This document shows, piece after piece, positions 27,545 through 36,228 of a stretch of DNA of 56,532 bases. Within the stretch, counting starts at the first letter, position 1; each line of letters opens with the position of its first letter. Source of the stretch: an uncultured Clostridia bacterium (GTDB lineage: Bacteria > Bacillota > Clostridia > UBA1381). Under the pieces are notes generated by a model, which saw only the letters and a program-made list of their open reading frames with translations, had not been told where the DNA came from and did not search any database. The translations under genes and the position numbers were made by a program. The stretch is from positions 1 through 56,532 of the forward strand of contig CALXQE010000082.1 in assembly GCA_944390495.1 (NCBI GenBank), in the 5' to 3' direction.

Positions 27545-27982
27545 ATGAGTAATAAAAATGACAATAAATCACTTTTTATATACACTGCACTTATATTTGT
27601 TGTAGCTGTTCTTCTTATTATATTATCATTTTTCGGACAAACAAATTTACAAAAAAAACAACCGAATGTTGAAGAAAACACAACTGCTACCGGTATAAGT
27701 GAACGTGCATCGGTTTTGAGTGAAGAAAATAAGACACTTATTGAAAAAAATACTTCATTAGAAAATGAAAATACACAGCTTAATGAAGAAAACGATGTTT
27801 TGAAAACTGAAAATGAAACTCTTGTTAATTACAAAAATATAAATGAGTTACTTTTAAGTGCAAACGGTTATTATACATTAGGTAATGATACCAAAGCACT
27901 TGAGATATTAAATACTATTAATTATGATAAGCTTACAGGCGATCAAAAAATTCTTTACGACACATTAAAAAATAATCTATAA
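27545..27982 (+). CDS. Membrane-anchored coiled-coil protein with TPR-like end
   Basis: 145 residues, not recognised as a named family. Residues about 10-28 are a membrane helix (FIYTALIFVVAVLLIILSF). About 50-95 form a strongly heptad-like coiled coil rich in N, E and L (NKTLIEKNTSLENENTQLNEEN). The C-terminal 45 residues (NELLLSANGYYTLGNDTKALEILNTI) resemble one TPR hairpin. The ATG lies one base after the DUF4446 stop, so the two are likely co-translated in the parAB operon. Confidence 0.7.
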   Translation: MSNKNDNKSLFIYTALIFVVAVLLIILSFFGQTNLQKKQPNVEENTTATGISERASVLSEENKTLIEKNTSLENENTQLNEENDVLKTENETLVNYKNINELLLSANGYYTLGNDTKALEILNTINYDKLTGDQKILYDTLKNNL

Positions 27983-28001
27983 ACAGAAAGGATAATACCA
28001 A

Positions 28002-29273
28002 ATGCTTGATATTAAAATTTTAAGACAAGAACCTGAACGTATAAAGGAGGCACTTAAAAACCGTAACAATGACCTTGACATTGAGCCGGCAATAGAACTT
28101 GACAGACAAAGACGTACAATACTAACAGAGGTAGAGCAAAAAAAGGCTAAACAAAACGAAATAAGTAAACAAATTCCTCAAATGAAGAAAAATGGTGAAA
28201 ACACAGACGCTATTTTTGCTGAAATGAAAGAACTTTCAAACGAAATCAAGGAAGATGATGATAAGGTAAGAGAAATTGACGAAAAACTTCGTGATTTTAT
28301 GCTAAGAATACCTAATATACCAAACAGCCAAGTACCGGTGGGTATGGATGACAGCGAAAATGTTGAAATCAGAAAATTCAGCACACCTCCTGAATTTGAT
28401 TTTGAACCAAAGGCTCATTGGGATATAGGTACAGACCTTGATATTCTTGATTTTGAAAGAGGTACAAAAGTTGCAGGTACACGTTTTACAGTTTATAAAG
28501 GACTTGGTGCAAGACTTGAAAGAGCTGTAATTCAATTTTTCCTAAATACTCACACAGGCGAATCAGGTTATACTGAAATTTTCCCTCCTTATATGGTAAA
28601 CAGAGCTTCAATGACAGGTACAGGTCAGCTTCCTAAATTTGAAGAAGATGCTTTTAAAGTAGTAAATAATGGTTACTTTTTGATACCAACAGCTGAAGTT
28701 CCTGTAACAAACCTTCACCGTGATGAAATCCTTGACGGAACAAAGCTTCCTATTAAATATGCAGCATACTCAGCATGTTTCAGAGCAGAGGCAGGAAGTG
28801 CAGGTCGTGACACAAGAGGTCTTATAAGACAGCACCAATTTAACAAAGTTGAACTTGTAAAGTTTGTTAAACCTGAAAACAGCTATGATGAACTTGAAAA
28901 ACTTACTAATGACGCTGAAAAGCTTTTACAAAAACTTGGTATTGCTTACAGAGTAGTTTGCCTATCAACAGGTGACCTTGGTTTCTCATCAGCAAAAACA
29001 TACGATATTGAAGTATGGATGCCAAGCTACGGAAGATACGTTGAAATTTCTTCATGCTCAAACTTTGAAGATTATCAGGCAAGACGTGCAAACATTAGAT
29101 ACAAAGACAATCCAAAGGACAAAGCACAATTTGTACACACCCTTAACGGTTCAGGTCTTGCAGTGGGAAGAACAGTTGCAGCTATTCTTGAAAATTTCCA
29201 AAATGCAGACGGTTCTGTTACAATACCTGATGTACTTGTTCCTTACATGGGTACAGATAAAATATCAAAGTAA
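28002..29273 (+). CDS. serS: Seryl-tRNA synthetase
   Basis: 423 residues, full-length class II enzyme. The N-terminal antiparallel coiled-coil arm (about 30-100) binds the long variable arm of tRNA-Ser. Motif 2 region ([28 protein letters not shown]) and motif 3 ([17 protein letters not shown]) form the catalytic site. AGAAAGGATA precedes the ATG; 19 bases separate it from the upstream gene, so there is no room for a T-box and it is probably read from the parAB operon. It ends in a clear terminator. Confidence 0.98.
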   Translation: MLDIKILRQEPERIKEALKNRNNDLDIEPAIELDRQRRTILTEVEQKKAKQNEISKQIPQMKKNGENTDAIFAEMKELSNEIKEDDDKVREIDEKLRDFMLRIPNIPNSQVPVGMDDSENVEIRKFSTPPEFDFEPKAHWDIGTDLDILDFERGTKVAGTRFTVYKGLGARLERAVIQFFLNTHTGESGYTEIFPPYMVNRASMTGTGQLPKFEEDAFKVVNNGYFLIPTAEVPVTNLHRDEILDGTKLPIKYAAYSACFRAEAGSAGRDTRGLIRQHQFNKVELVKFVKPENSYDELEKLTNDAEKLLQKLGIAYRVVCLSTGDLGFSSAKTYDIEVWMPSYGRYVEISSCSNFEDYQARRANIRYKDNPKDKAQFVHTLNGSGLAVGRTVAAILENFQNADGSVTIPDVLVPYMGTDKISK

Positions 29274-29285
29274 TATATAAAAATT

Positions 29286-29318
29286 AAAAGCTGTCGGTTT
29301 CCGACAGCTTTTATATTA
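29286..29318 (+). terminator. Terminator after serS
   Basis: AAAAGCTGTCGG (29286-29297) / CCGACAGCTTTT (29301-29312), 12-bp stem with TTT loop, then a short T-rich tail. Confidence 0.8.
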
Positions 29319-29402
29319 CTGATATATGTTGTGTATGTTACAAAATGATTACACTATATGTTGTTACTATTTTATGTAAACCATTTTATGATGAATTTTG
29401 AC

Positions 29403-29708
29403 TTATTCACACCCATTTTTGTGAGTTATCCATGTTTAAAAATGCAGTAAAACCTTAATATTTTTATAGTTATCCACGTTATCCTCGCAGTTATCCACGT
29501 TTTAAGAATAATTTTACATAACTTAAATTTTCGCATACCTATGCGGTTTTTTAAGGTTTACACATTGTTTTTACATAATATTACTAAATAATTTATCAAT
29601 TTGTGGTATAAAATGAGGATAAATAATATTAAAAAACAAAAACCCTTGATTTTACGGCATTTTTGAATTATCATAATATGTACAAAGTTATCCACATTAC
29701 GTGAATAA
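29403..29708. other. oriC: DnaA-box cluster, candidate replication origin (oriC)
   Basis: DnaA-box-like 9-mers: TTATTCACA (29403-29411), TTATCCATG (29426-29434), TTATCCACG (29470-29478), TTATCCTCG (29479-29487), TTATCCACG (29491-29499), perfect TTATCCACA (29688-29696), and on the minus strand TTATTCACG (29708-29700). Between the two groups, 29555-29660 is AT-rich with few G/C, a possible unwinding element. A small inverted repeat CGCATA/TATGCG (29532-29545) with a T-run sits in the middle. No gene is seen in 29319-29760. parAB, parS, dnaA and dnaN are nearby. The boxes are seen; origin function is inference. Confidence 0.6.
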
Positions 29709-29760
29709 CTTAGGGATAAAGGGACATACTAAAAATTTATGTTTTAATTGGAGGTATTTT

Positions 29761-30429
29761 GTGATTACACCACGTTTAGAATGTATAATCAATCATACAA
29801 ATGGTAAGAAAATTGCAGATATTGGTACAGACCATGCCTACATACCTATTTATATGATTCAAAATAATCTTGCTGAAAGCTTTATTGCAGGAGATGTGCG
29901 TAAAGGTCCTGTCGATATTGCAAAAAATAACGTTAAAAAACACAATCTTACAGACAAGATTGATGTACGGCTCGGAAGCGGTCTTTCTGTTTTAAAAAAG
30001 GGAGAAGTAGATACTATTATTATTGCAGGTATGGGCGGTCAGCTTATAAGTGAAATTATTGATGCTGATATTTCCATTGCCAGAGAATGTTCTCTTGTTC
30101 TTCAGCCCATGAACGGTCAATATGAGCTTAGACATTATCTTCATAAAAACGGATTTACTATAACAAATGAAGATATTGTAATTGAAGGTTTTAAAGTTTA
30201 TAACATTATAAATGCAAAAAATGGAAAACAAGATGAATTTCAAACAGATATTGAGTACCACTTACCTAAATATTTAAAATCAAATAAATATTATATTGAT
30301 TTATACAGAAAAAAACATCGTGAATTTACAAAAGTAATAAAAGGTCTTGAATTATCTAAAGACACTGATATAGAAAAACTTGAACAATATAAATTTTGGC
30401 TAAAGGAGCTTGAAAAATATGAAAACTAA
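29761..30429 (+). CDS. trmK: tRNA (adenine(22)-N1)-methyltransferase, TrmK family
   Basis: 222 residues from the GTG at 29761, which has GGAGG about 8 bases upstream. A longer in-frame GTG at 29701 lies inside a DnaA-box region and would add 20 unrelated residues. N-terminal TPRLECIINH, the SAM-binding KIADIGTDHAYIP (about 17-29), ESFIAGDVRKGP, DTIIIAGMGGQLI (about 83-95) and VLQPMN match TrmK/YqfN, which methylates A22 of tRNA-Ser and others. A C-terminal helical part completes the family layout. It overlaps the next gene, as in Bacillus (yqfN-yqfO). Confidence 0.9.
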   Translation: MITPRLECIINHTNGKKIADIGTDHAYIPIYMIQNNLAESFIAGDVRKGPVDIAKNNVKKHNLTDKIDVRLGSGLSVLKKGEVDTIIIAGMGGQLISEIIDADISIARECSLVLQPMNGQYELRHYLHKNGFTITNEDIVIEGFKVYNIINAKNGKQDEFQTDIEYHLPKYLKSNKYYIDLYRKKHREFTKVIKGLELSKDTDIEKLEQYKFWLKELEKYEN

Positions 30430-31192
30430 AGATATAGTTAAAATTATAGAAGAATTTTGTCCTGAAAGACTTGCTTACTCATGGGATAATGTCGGACTTT
30501 TATGTGGTGATGAGGAAAAAGAAGTAAATAAAATATTTGTAACCCTTGATACAAATATTAACACAGTAAAAGAGGCTATACAAAAAGGTGCTGATATGAT
30601 AGTTTCACATCATCCGATTCTTTTAGGTGGTATTAAAAGAATTGATTATAAAACATCTGTCGGTCAAATGATAAAACTTCTTATTGAAAATAATATTCCT
30701 CTTTTGGCAGCACATACTAATATGGATACAGCTAAAGGCGGTATAAACGACGTTTTAGCTGAAAAATTTGAACTTAACAATATCAAAATACTTGATCAGC
30801 ATACTGATGATGAAACAGCAGGTTTAGGAAGATACGGAACCCTTAGTAAACCTATTACTTTTAAAGAATTTTCAGCTAAATGCAGTGAAATTTTAAGTAC
30901 ACCTGTTCGTGTTGCAGGTGACTTTAATAAAATGATAAAGACTGTTGCTGTTGCGTCAGGCAGCTGTAGTGAAATAATTCCTCTTGCACTAAAAAAAGGT
31001 GCTGACGTAATTATAACAGGGGATATGAAGTATCATAATATGATTGATATGGCTGAAACAGGTATCTGCATTATTGACGCAGGTCACTATCCAACAGAAA
31101 TATGCGTTATGGACATATTTGAAAAAATACTTAAAAATACAGAAACTACTATCATAAAATCAGAAAATCAGGATATTTTTAAATTTATTTGA
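30419..31192 (+). CDS. Nif3/YqfO-family metal-binding protein (GTP cyclohydrolase 1 type 2-like)
   Basis: 257 residues from the ATG at 30419 (AAGGAG upstream), overlapping the trmK end by 11 bases. Nif3 hallmarks: SWDNVGLLCGDEEKEV, MIVSHHPILLGGIK (metal-binding His pair, about 62-75), LAAHTNMDTAKGGINDVLAE (about 98-117), VASGSCSE and DVIITGDMKYHNMIDM, INDAGHYPTE-like end (DAGHYPTEICVM). The short form lacks the PII-like insert of Bacillus YqfO (about 370 residues). The biochemical role is uncertain despite the database name. The stop codon TGA forms part of the rnpB -35 element. Confidence 0.9.
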   Translation: MKTKDIVKIIEEFCPERLAYSWDNVGLLCGDEEKEVNKIFVTLDTNINTVKEAIQKGADMIVSHHPILLGGIKRIDYKTSVGQMIKLLIENNIPLLAAHTNMDTAKGGINDVLAEKFELNNIKILDQHTDDETAGLGRYGTLSKPITFKEFSAKCSEILSTPVRVAGDFNKMIKTVAVASGSCSEIIPLALKKGADVIITGDMKYHNMIDMAETGICIIDAGHYPTEICVMDIFEKILKNTETTIIKSENQDIFKFI

Positions 31193-31217
31193 CATAAAAT
31201 AAATTATATTGTATAAT
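31189..31217 (+). promoter_or_regulatory. Sigma-A promoter of rnpB
   Basis: Perfect TTGACA (31189-31194), 17-base spacer, perfect TATAAT (31212-31217). The -35 hexamer includes the stop codon of the upstream gene. The RNA starts a few bases after the -10. Confidence 0.88.
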
Positions 31218-31222
31218 ACTTA

Positions 31223-31555
31223 GCGAGTAAGTCAGACGATTGCGCCTTAAAAAGGTGAGGAAAGTCCGGGCTTCACAGAGCAGGGTGCCGGCTAACGGCC
31301 GGTGAAGGCGACTTCAAGGATAGTGCAACAGAAAATAAACGCTGTTAATTTTAACAGTAAGTGTGGAAATGTGAGGTAAGAGCTCACAGGGAAGATGGTA
31401 ACTGAATTCCCGTGTAAACCCCACCCGGAGCAACTTTGGGAACGTTAAGCTTGCTCGGCGTGTTCCCTTGTAAGGCTGGAGCGTACAGGTAACTGTACGT
31501 CGAGATAGATAATCGTCTAATACAGAACCCGGCTTACAGACTTGCTCATTTTTTC
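31223..31555 (+). ncRNA. rnpB: RNase P RNA, catalytic subunit
   Basis: The conserved core is plain: GAGGAAAGTCCGGGC (31257-31271) after P1-P3, AGGATAGTGCAACAGAAA, and the 3' segment TACAGAACCCGGCTTACAG. The ends pair as P1: GAGTAAGTC (31225-31233) with GACTTGCTC (31539-31547), 9 pairs including one G-U. The ACAGGGAAGATGGTAACTGAA region and the GTGAGGTAAGAGCTCAC hairpin suggest an ancestral type-A-like architecture; I did not fold it fully. It processes the 5' ends of pre-tRNAs. A T-run follows the P1 3' strand. Limits are good to a few bases. Confidence 0.95.
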
Positions 31556-31562
31556 GTATTTT

Positions 31563-31592
31563 AAAGGGATATACTTTTGTATATCCCTTTTA
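31563..31592. terminator. Bidirectional terminator between rnpB and the SDR gene
   Basis: AAAGGGATATAC / GTATATCCCTTT, 12-bp stem with TTTT loop (31563-31590), just beside the SDR stop codon (31590-31592). Confidence 0.8.
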
Positions 31593-32306
31593 TATTGTTA
31601 TTCCGCCGTCTACGCTAAGTATCTGACCTGTTATAAATCCACTGTCATCACTTGAAAGAAATGCTACCGTTTTTGCCACTTCCTCAGGTTTTCCTATTCT
31701 GAAAAGTGGAGTTTCATCACACAGACTTTCTTTATCTTCATCACTTAAATGACTGTTCATTTCAGTTTCAATTACTCCCGGTGCAACACAGTTTACACAT
31801 ATATTAGACGGCCCGAGTTCCTTTGCAAGTGATTTTGTAAATCCTATAACAGCCGCCTTTGATGCACTGTAATGTACTTCACAGCTTCCTCCCGTAATTC
31901 CCCACATAGATGAAATATTTATAATTTTTCCCGATTGATTTATAATCATATCATGTACAAATGCTTTTGTAACAAGGAACATTCCTTTCATGTTAACATC
32001 AAACATTCTATCCCAGTCATTTTCTGTTATATCAGTAAATAACTTTTGCTGTGCTATTCCTGCATTATTAACAAGTATATCTATCCTTCCGTAATTTGTA
32101 TGAATGTAATCTGCCATATTTATCACGTCTTCTGAATTTGATATATCTGCCTGTACCATAACTGCACCTGTATCGGCTGATATTTTTTCTGCCTCTGACT
32201 GGCTGTTATTATAGTTAAAAAATACTCTATAACCTCTTTTACAAAATTCATATACACATGCTTTGCCTATACCTCTGCTTCCGCCGGTTATTAAAACATT
32301 TTTCAT
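31590..32306 (-). CDS. Short-chain dehydrogenase/reductase, FabG-like
   Basis: 238 residues of the classical SDR family. NAD(P)-binding TGGSRGIGKA (7-16), QADISNSED, NNAGIA (about 79-84), catalytic Ser of NISSMWG (about 130-136), YSASK (Tyr and Lys, about 147-151), APGVIETEM (about 179-187) and the C-terminal GQILSVDGGITI. It resembles 3-oxoacyl-ACP reductase FabG, but no other fatty-acid gene is nearby, so the substrate is not settled. It has no visible partner in an operon and ends at a shared terminator with rnpB. Confidence 0.9.
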   Translation of the reverse strand: MKNVLITGGSRGIGKACVYEFCKRGYRVFFNYNNSQSEAEKISADTGAVMVQADISNSEDVINMADYIHTNYGRIDILVNNAGIAQQKLFTDITENDWDRMFDVNMKGMFLVTKAFVHDMIINQSGKIINISSMWGITGGSCEVHYSASKAAVIGFTKSLAKELGPSNICVNCVAPGVIETEMNSHLSDEDKESLCDETPLFRIGKPEEVAKTVAFLSSDDSGFITGQILSVDGGITI

Positions 32307-32328
32307 AAAAATTCAAGCCTTTCAAAAT

Positions 32329-32357
32329 AAAAATGGTGCTGTAAATTTCAGCACCAT
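32329..32357 (-). terminator. Terminator downstream of ppk
   Basis: On the minus strand AATGGTGCTG / CAGCACCATT with a 7-base loop followed by TTTTATTTTG. It ends the ppx-ppk operon before the SDR gene. Confidence 0.7.
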
Positions 32358-32389
32358 TATTATATACTAATTTTTTTAATCAATCAAGC

Positions 32390-34495
32390 TTATTCATCTT
32401 CAGGCTTCATTTTTGGTATAAACACTCTATTAGGTTTTTCCTCTTTTTCAACCTTACTTCTCTCGATTGCCTCCTGCATACAATATTCCTGACAATCAAG
32501 TTTTTTCTTTCCTCGTCTGTCCTTTGTATATACACCGTCAATCTGAATATGTGCTCTCATACTATCCTCAAGCTGAATATTAAGAACATGTATAACTTCT
32601 TTCTTCAAGTTTTCATCATCAATAGGGAACATTATCTCAACACGTCTGTTAAGGTTTCTCTGCATCCAGTCAGCACTTGCACAGAACACATTTTCCTGAC
32701 CATCATTATAAAAATAATATATTCTTGTATGTTCAAGGTATCTGCCGACTATTGAACGTACCGTTATATTTTCAGATAAGCCCTTAACTCCTGCACGAAG
32801 TGCACATATACCTCTTACTATAAGGTCAATTTTTACACCGCTGCAGCTTGCTTTATATAAAAGTGCAATAATCTGCGGGTCAACAAGTGAATTTACTTTT
32901 GCAATAATTCTTGCCCTCTTTCCTTCCTTTGCGTGTCTTATTTCACGCTCTATCATTTCTTCCGTTCTTTTTCTAAGCCAAAGGGGAGCAAGTATAAGTT
33001 TATTCCAATGTGACGGCTCTGAAAAACCTGAAATCATATTAAAGAATGCACCGGCATCTTCACCAATAGGCTTTGAACATGTAAGAAGTCCCATATCTGT
33101 ATAGAAGTTTGCAGTAATATCGTTATAATTACCTGTACCTAAATGTACATATCTTCTTATTCCGTCCTCTTCACGGCGAATAATCTCAGTAATCTTTGAA
33201 TGTGTTTTAAGTCCTAACAGTCCATATATAACGTGGCATCCTGCTTTTTCAAGTTTTCTTGCCCATATAATATTATTTTCCTCATCAAATCTTGCTTTAA
33301 GTTCCACAAGTACACTTACCTGTTTGCTGTTTTCCGCCGCACGTGAAAGTGCTTCGATAATAGGAGAATTACCACTTACTCTATATAATGTCTGTTTTAT
33401 TGCAAGTACGTTTTCATCAACTGCTGCCTGTCTTATTAAATCAACTATTGTTGAAAAACTGTCATAAGGATGATGAAGTAAAATATCTCCCTCTTTAATT
33501 TTTTCAAACAAATCTACATTTTTAAGTTCAGGACGTACCTGTGACTTAAACGGCTTATACTTATATTTTGAAAAACCGTCCTCACTGTAAAGCTTATTTA
33601 AAAATGTAAAATCAACAGGGCCGTTAATCTTATAAATATCACTATTTTTAACTTTAAGCTCTTTTTTAAGTATTGAAAGTAATTCAGGTTTAATATTACT
33701 GTCTACCTCAAGACGTATAACCTCACTTCTTTCACGTTCTTTTATACTCTTTTCAATTTCAAGCAAAAGGTCTTCGCTGTCATCTTCATCAATAGGAATA
33801 TCAGCATCACGCATTACTCTGTATGGATATGAACAAAGAACATCATATCCCATAAACAGCATATTTAAAAATTCCTGTACTATTTCTTCTATAAGTATAT
33901 ACTGACTCTTTCCGCTTTGTGACGGCAGTTTTACTATACGTTTAAATACTGACGGTATCTGAACCGTTGCAAATGCCTGTTCCTTACTTTCTTTCTTAAT
34001 AAGTGCACATATATTAAGAGTCTTATTATGAATAAGAGGGAATGGTCTTGAAGAATCAACAGCCATCGGTGTAAGAACAGGGTATATCTCATTTTTAAAA
34101 TACTTTTCTATATATTCCTTTTGTTCCTTTGAAAGCTGTGTTCTGTTAAGTATGGATATGTTTTCCATTGCAAGCTCCGGCAAAAGTAATCTTGAATATG
34201 TACTATACTGCATTTCAACCATATTATGAGTTTTTTCAGAAATTTTTTCAAGCTGCTCTGCCGGTGTAAGTCCTGAAGCATCTTTCTTTTTATAATCGGA
34301 AATTTCCATATTTTTTAGCGACGCTACTCTAACCATAAAAAATTCATCAAGATTTGAACTTGTTATAGCCAAAAACTTTAATCTCTCAAAAAGAGGATTT
34401 TCCTTATCCCTTGCTTCGCTTAATACACGTAAATTAAAATCAAGCCATGAAAGCTCTCTATTTATAAAATTTTCTTTATTACTGTAATCTTCCAT
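32390..34495 (-). CDS. ppk1: Polyphosphate kinase 1
   Basis: 701 residues, full length for PPK1, which reversibly polymerises the ATP gamma-phosphate into polyphosphate. N domain: FINRELSWLDFNLRVL (about 9-24) and ITSSNLDEFFMVRV. Catalytic domains of the phospholipase D-like fold: LKARFDEENNI, and HLGTGNYND with the autophosphorylated His at about 451; later ADWMQRNLNRRVE (about 604-616) supplies the second HKD-like segment. It starts 3 bases after the ppx-like stop, so the two form one minus-strand operon. Confidence 0.97.
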   Translation of the reverse strand: MEDYSNKENFINRELSWLDFNLRVLSEARDKENPLFERLKFLAITSSNLDEFFMVRVASLKNMEISDYKKKDASGLTPAEQLEKISEKTHNMVEMQYSTYSRLLLPELAMENISILNRTQLSKEQKEYIEKYFKNEIYPVLTPMAVDSSRPFPLIHNKTLNICALIKKESKEQAFATVQIPSVFKRIVKLPSQSGKSQYILIEEIVQEFLNMLFMGYDVLCSYPYRVMRDADIPIDEDDSEDLLLEIEKSIKERERSEVIRLEVDSNIKPELLSILKKELKVKNSDIYKINGPVDFTFLNKLYSEDGFSKYKYKPFKSQVRPELKNVDLFEKIKEGDILLHHPYDSFSTIVDLIRQAAVDENVLAIKQTLYRVSGNSPIIEALSRAAENSKQVSVLVELKARFDEENNIIWARKLEKAGCHVIYGLLGLKTHSKITEIIRREEDGIRRYVHLGTGNYNDITANFYTDMGLLTCSKPIGEDAGAFFNMISGFSEPSHWNKLILAPLWLRKRTEEMIEREIRHAKEGKRARIIAKVNSLVDPQIIALLYKASCSGVKIDLIVRGICALRAGVKGLSENITVRSIVGRYLEHTRIYYFYNDGQENVFCASADWMQRNLNRRVEIMFPIDDENLKKEVIHVLNIQLEDSMRAHIQIDGVYTKDRRGKKKLDCQEYCMQEAIERSKVEKEEKPNRVFIPKMKPEDE

Positions 34496-34498
34496 CTT

Positions 34499-36025
34499 TT
34501 ATTTCAATCCTTTCTTCACAAGTACAGCCTTTATACCGAATACTTCTTCAAAAAAATCTTGTGCTTTATTAAATTCACGCTGTTCTAAAATCAAATCATC
34601 ATTTGAATATACATTTATATAAAGTATTCCGTTTCTTATAGATGATTTTACCTTTTCTACATTTTGCTTATACTCAACATCAAGTGCCTGTGATAAAGAC
34701 AATATTGCAGAAAGCTTAGATATTAATAGCTTTCTGTTTTTTGAATACCTATTATAAGCATCAAAATCAAATACTCCGTTTTGGAATAATACAACACTTG
34801 AAATTATTTCATGTTCCTTTTGCGAAAGTCCTAAAATAGGATTAGCCTTTACTATATCATACGAATATATATTATAATTATTAAGATTTATGTAGTAACC
34901 TGTATCAGCAAATATTGATGCAACCTTTAAAAGTACCGAATGTCTTTTTGAAAGACCAAACTTCTTTGAAAGTGTATTAATAAGGCAAGTTCCTATTTCC
35001 ATAACCTTTGTATAGTGACCGCTTATAACATCATATTTACCTGCATAATATTTTGCACTTGATATTATATCTTCTGTAAAAATATGTTTTGTATGTGTAT
35101 ATGCGTTCTTTTCTACATATTCTACCAATATACCGTCTGTAAGACTTATTTCAGGTGCTATTATAATCTTGTCATTTTCACTGTCCAAAAAAGTTTTATA
35201 GAAAATAACTGTAGGAAGTATAAGCTGTGCACTGTCGTATGGAATTTCATACTTATCTTCTATGTACTGCACTCCCATATTTTCTATTGTTTCATAAACC
35301 ATATCAAGGTCATTTACAGTAATATTATCATTACTTGTTCCGCATATTTTCTTTATATACTTAATCTGATTACTTATTGCTACAAAATACTTGTAACTTG
35401 GATTTTTAAAAAATACCCTCTTATATTTTTTGATATTTGATTTAATAAAATCTTTTAGCATATCAGAAAATGCCGCAGTAGAATTATTTATATCAGACAA
35501 CAATTCAAATACTCTAAGTGAACCCATAGGAATATTTTGAGAAAATTTAAGTTCTGCCTTATCATAAAATGAAACCTGTACACTTCCCGATGCTACATCT
35601 ACTATTACAGCACCTGCGTCAATTATATCATCAAAATAGTCGCTTTTAAGTGCAAGAGCCTTATTATGAAGAAAACGTTCCTCTTCATTTGATATAATAT
35701 TTACTTTTATCCCCGTTCTTATATTTATCTGGTCTATTATATATTCACTGTTTGAAGCCTCTCTTACGGCAGTAGTAGCATAACATACATATTCATCAAC
35801 ACCGTATTCCTTCATTATACGCAGATATTCTTCAAAACAGCAGCATATTTTTTCAACAATATTATAGCTGATTTTTCCTGTTCTATATACTTCCTTTCCA
35901 ATAGAAATATCGTATTTTACAGTATCAAGAACGGTAATACCTTCTTTTTTTGAAATCTGTGCTATTTTCATTGTTATTTCCGTAGACCCCAAATCAATAG
36001 CGGCAAAAACCTTATATCTCGGCAC
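34499..36025 (-). CDS. Ppx/GppA-family phosphatase (exopolyphosphatase-like)
   Basis: 508 residues, the length of two-part Ppx proteins. The ASKHA-fold first phosphate loop is AAIDLGSTEITMKIA (about 8-22); CYATTAVREASNS, the NEEER segment; and the C-terminal HD-like helical part (about 320-508). The second phosphate loop, normally DIGGGSTE, reads DVASGSVQ here, lacking two glycines and the usual Glu, so hydrolase activity is doubtful. GTG start at 36025 with AAGGA about 15 bases upstream. Directly upstream of ppk1, pointing to polyphosphate turnover or sensing. Its promoter lies at 36084-36112. Confidence 0.85.
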   Translation of the reverse strand: MPRYKVFAAIDLGSTEITMKIAQISKKEGITVLDTVKYDISIGKEVYRTGKISYNIVEKICCCFEEYLRIMKEYGVDEYVCYATTAVREASNSEYIIDQINIRTGIKVNIISNEEERFLHNKALALKSDYFDDIIDAGAVIVDVASGSVQVSFYDKAELKFSQNIPMGSLRVFELLSDINNSTAAFSDMLKDFIKSNIKKYKRVFFKNPSYKYFVAISNQIKYIKKICGTSNDNITVNDLDMVYETIENMGVQYIEDKYEIPYDSAQLILPTVIFYKTFLDSENDKIIIAPEISLTDGILVEYVEKNAYTHTKHIFTEDIISSAKYYAGKYDVISGHYTKVMEIGTCLINTLSKKFGLSKRHSVLLKVASIFADTGYYINLNNYNIYSYDIVKANPILGLSQKEHEIISSVVLFQNGVFDFDAYNRYSKNRKLLISKLSAILSLSQALDVEYKQNVEKVKSSIRNGILYINVYSNDDLILEQREFNKAQDFFEEVFGIKAVLVKKGLK

Positions 36026-36083
36026 CTTCTATCATATCCTTCCATTATAATTTTAAAAAAATGTACATATTCAATATAATATA

Positions 36084-36112
36084 ATTATACATAATTATAA
36101 AAAAAATCTCAA
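36084..36112 (-). promoter_or_regulatory. Sigma-A-like promoter of the ppx-ppk operon
   Basis: On the minus strand TTGAGA (36112-36107), 17-base spacer, TATAAT (36089-36084). It is back-to-back with the dnaA promoter 9 bases away. Confidence 0.65.
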
Positions 36113-36120
36113 TATTTTTC

Positions 36121-36149
36121 TTGATTAATTTACGTAAATTTGATATTAT
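36121..36149 (+). promoter_or_regulatory. Candidate dnaA promoter with palindromic spacer
   Basis: TTGATT (36121-36126), 17-base spacer, TATTAT (36144-36149). The spacer begins with a perfect 14-base palindrome AATTTACGTAAATT (36127-36140), a possible operator. No DnaA box is seen in this 203-base region. Confidence 0.5.
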
Positions 36150-36228
36150 AGAAAGTAGACTTTAAAAGATTTTTTTATACGTTTGATTTTAACACTATTT
36201 GTTAAAAATATGATAAAAAGGAGGAAAT

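Noticed and set aside
27983..28001. T-box leader for serS
   Set aside because: Only 19 bases separate serS from the upstream gene, too short for a T-box.
29701..29760. Longer TrmK start at GTG 29701
   Set aside because: It overlaps a DnaA-box region, lacks a ribosome binding site and adds non-family residues; GTG 29761 follows GGAGG.
36026..36228. Origin immediately upstream of dnaA
   Set aside because: No convincing DnaA boxes were found in these 203 bases.
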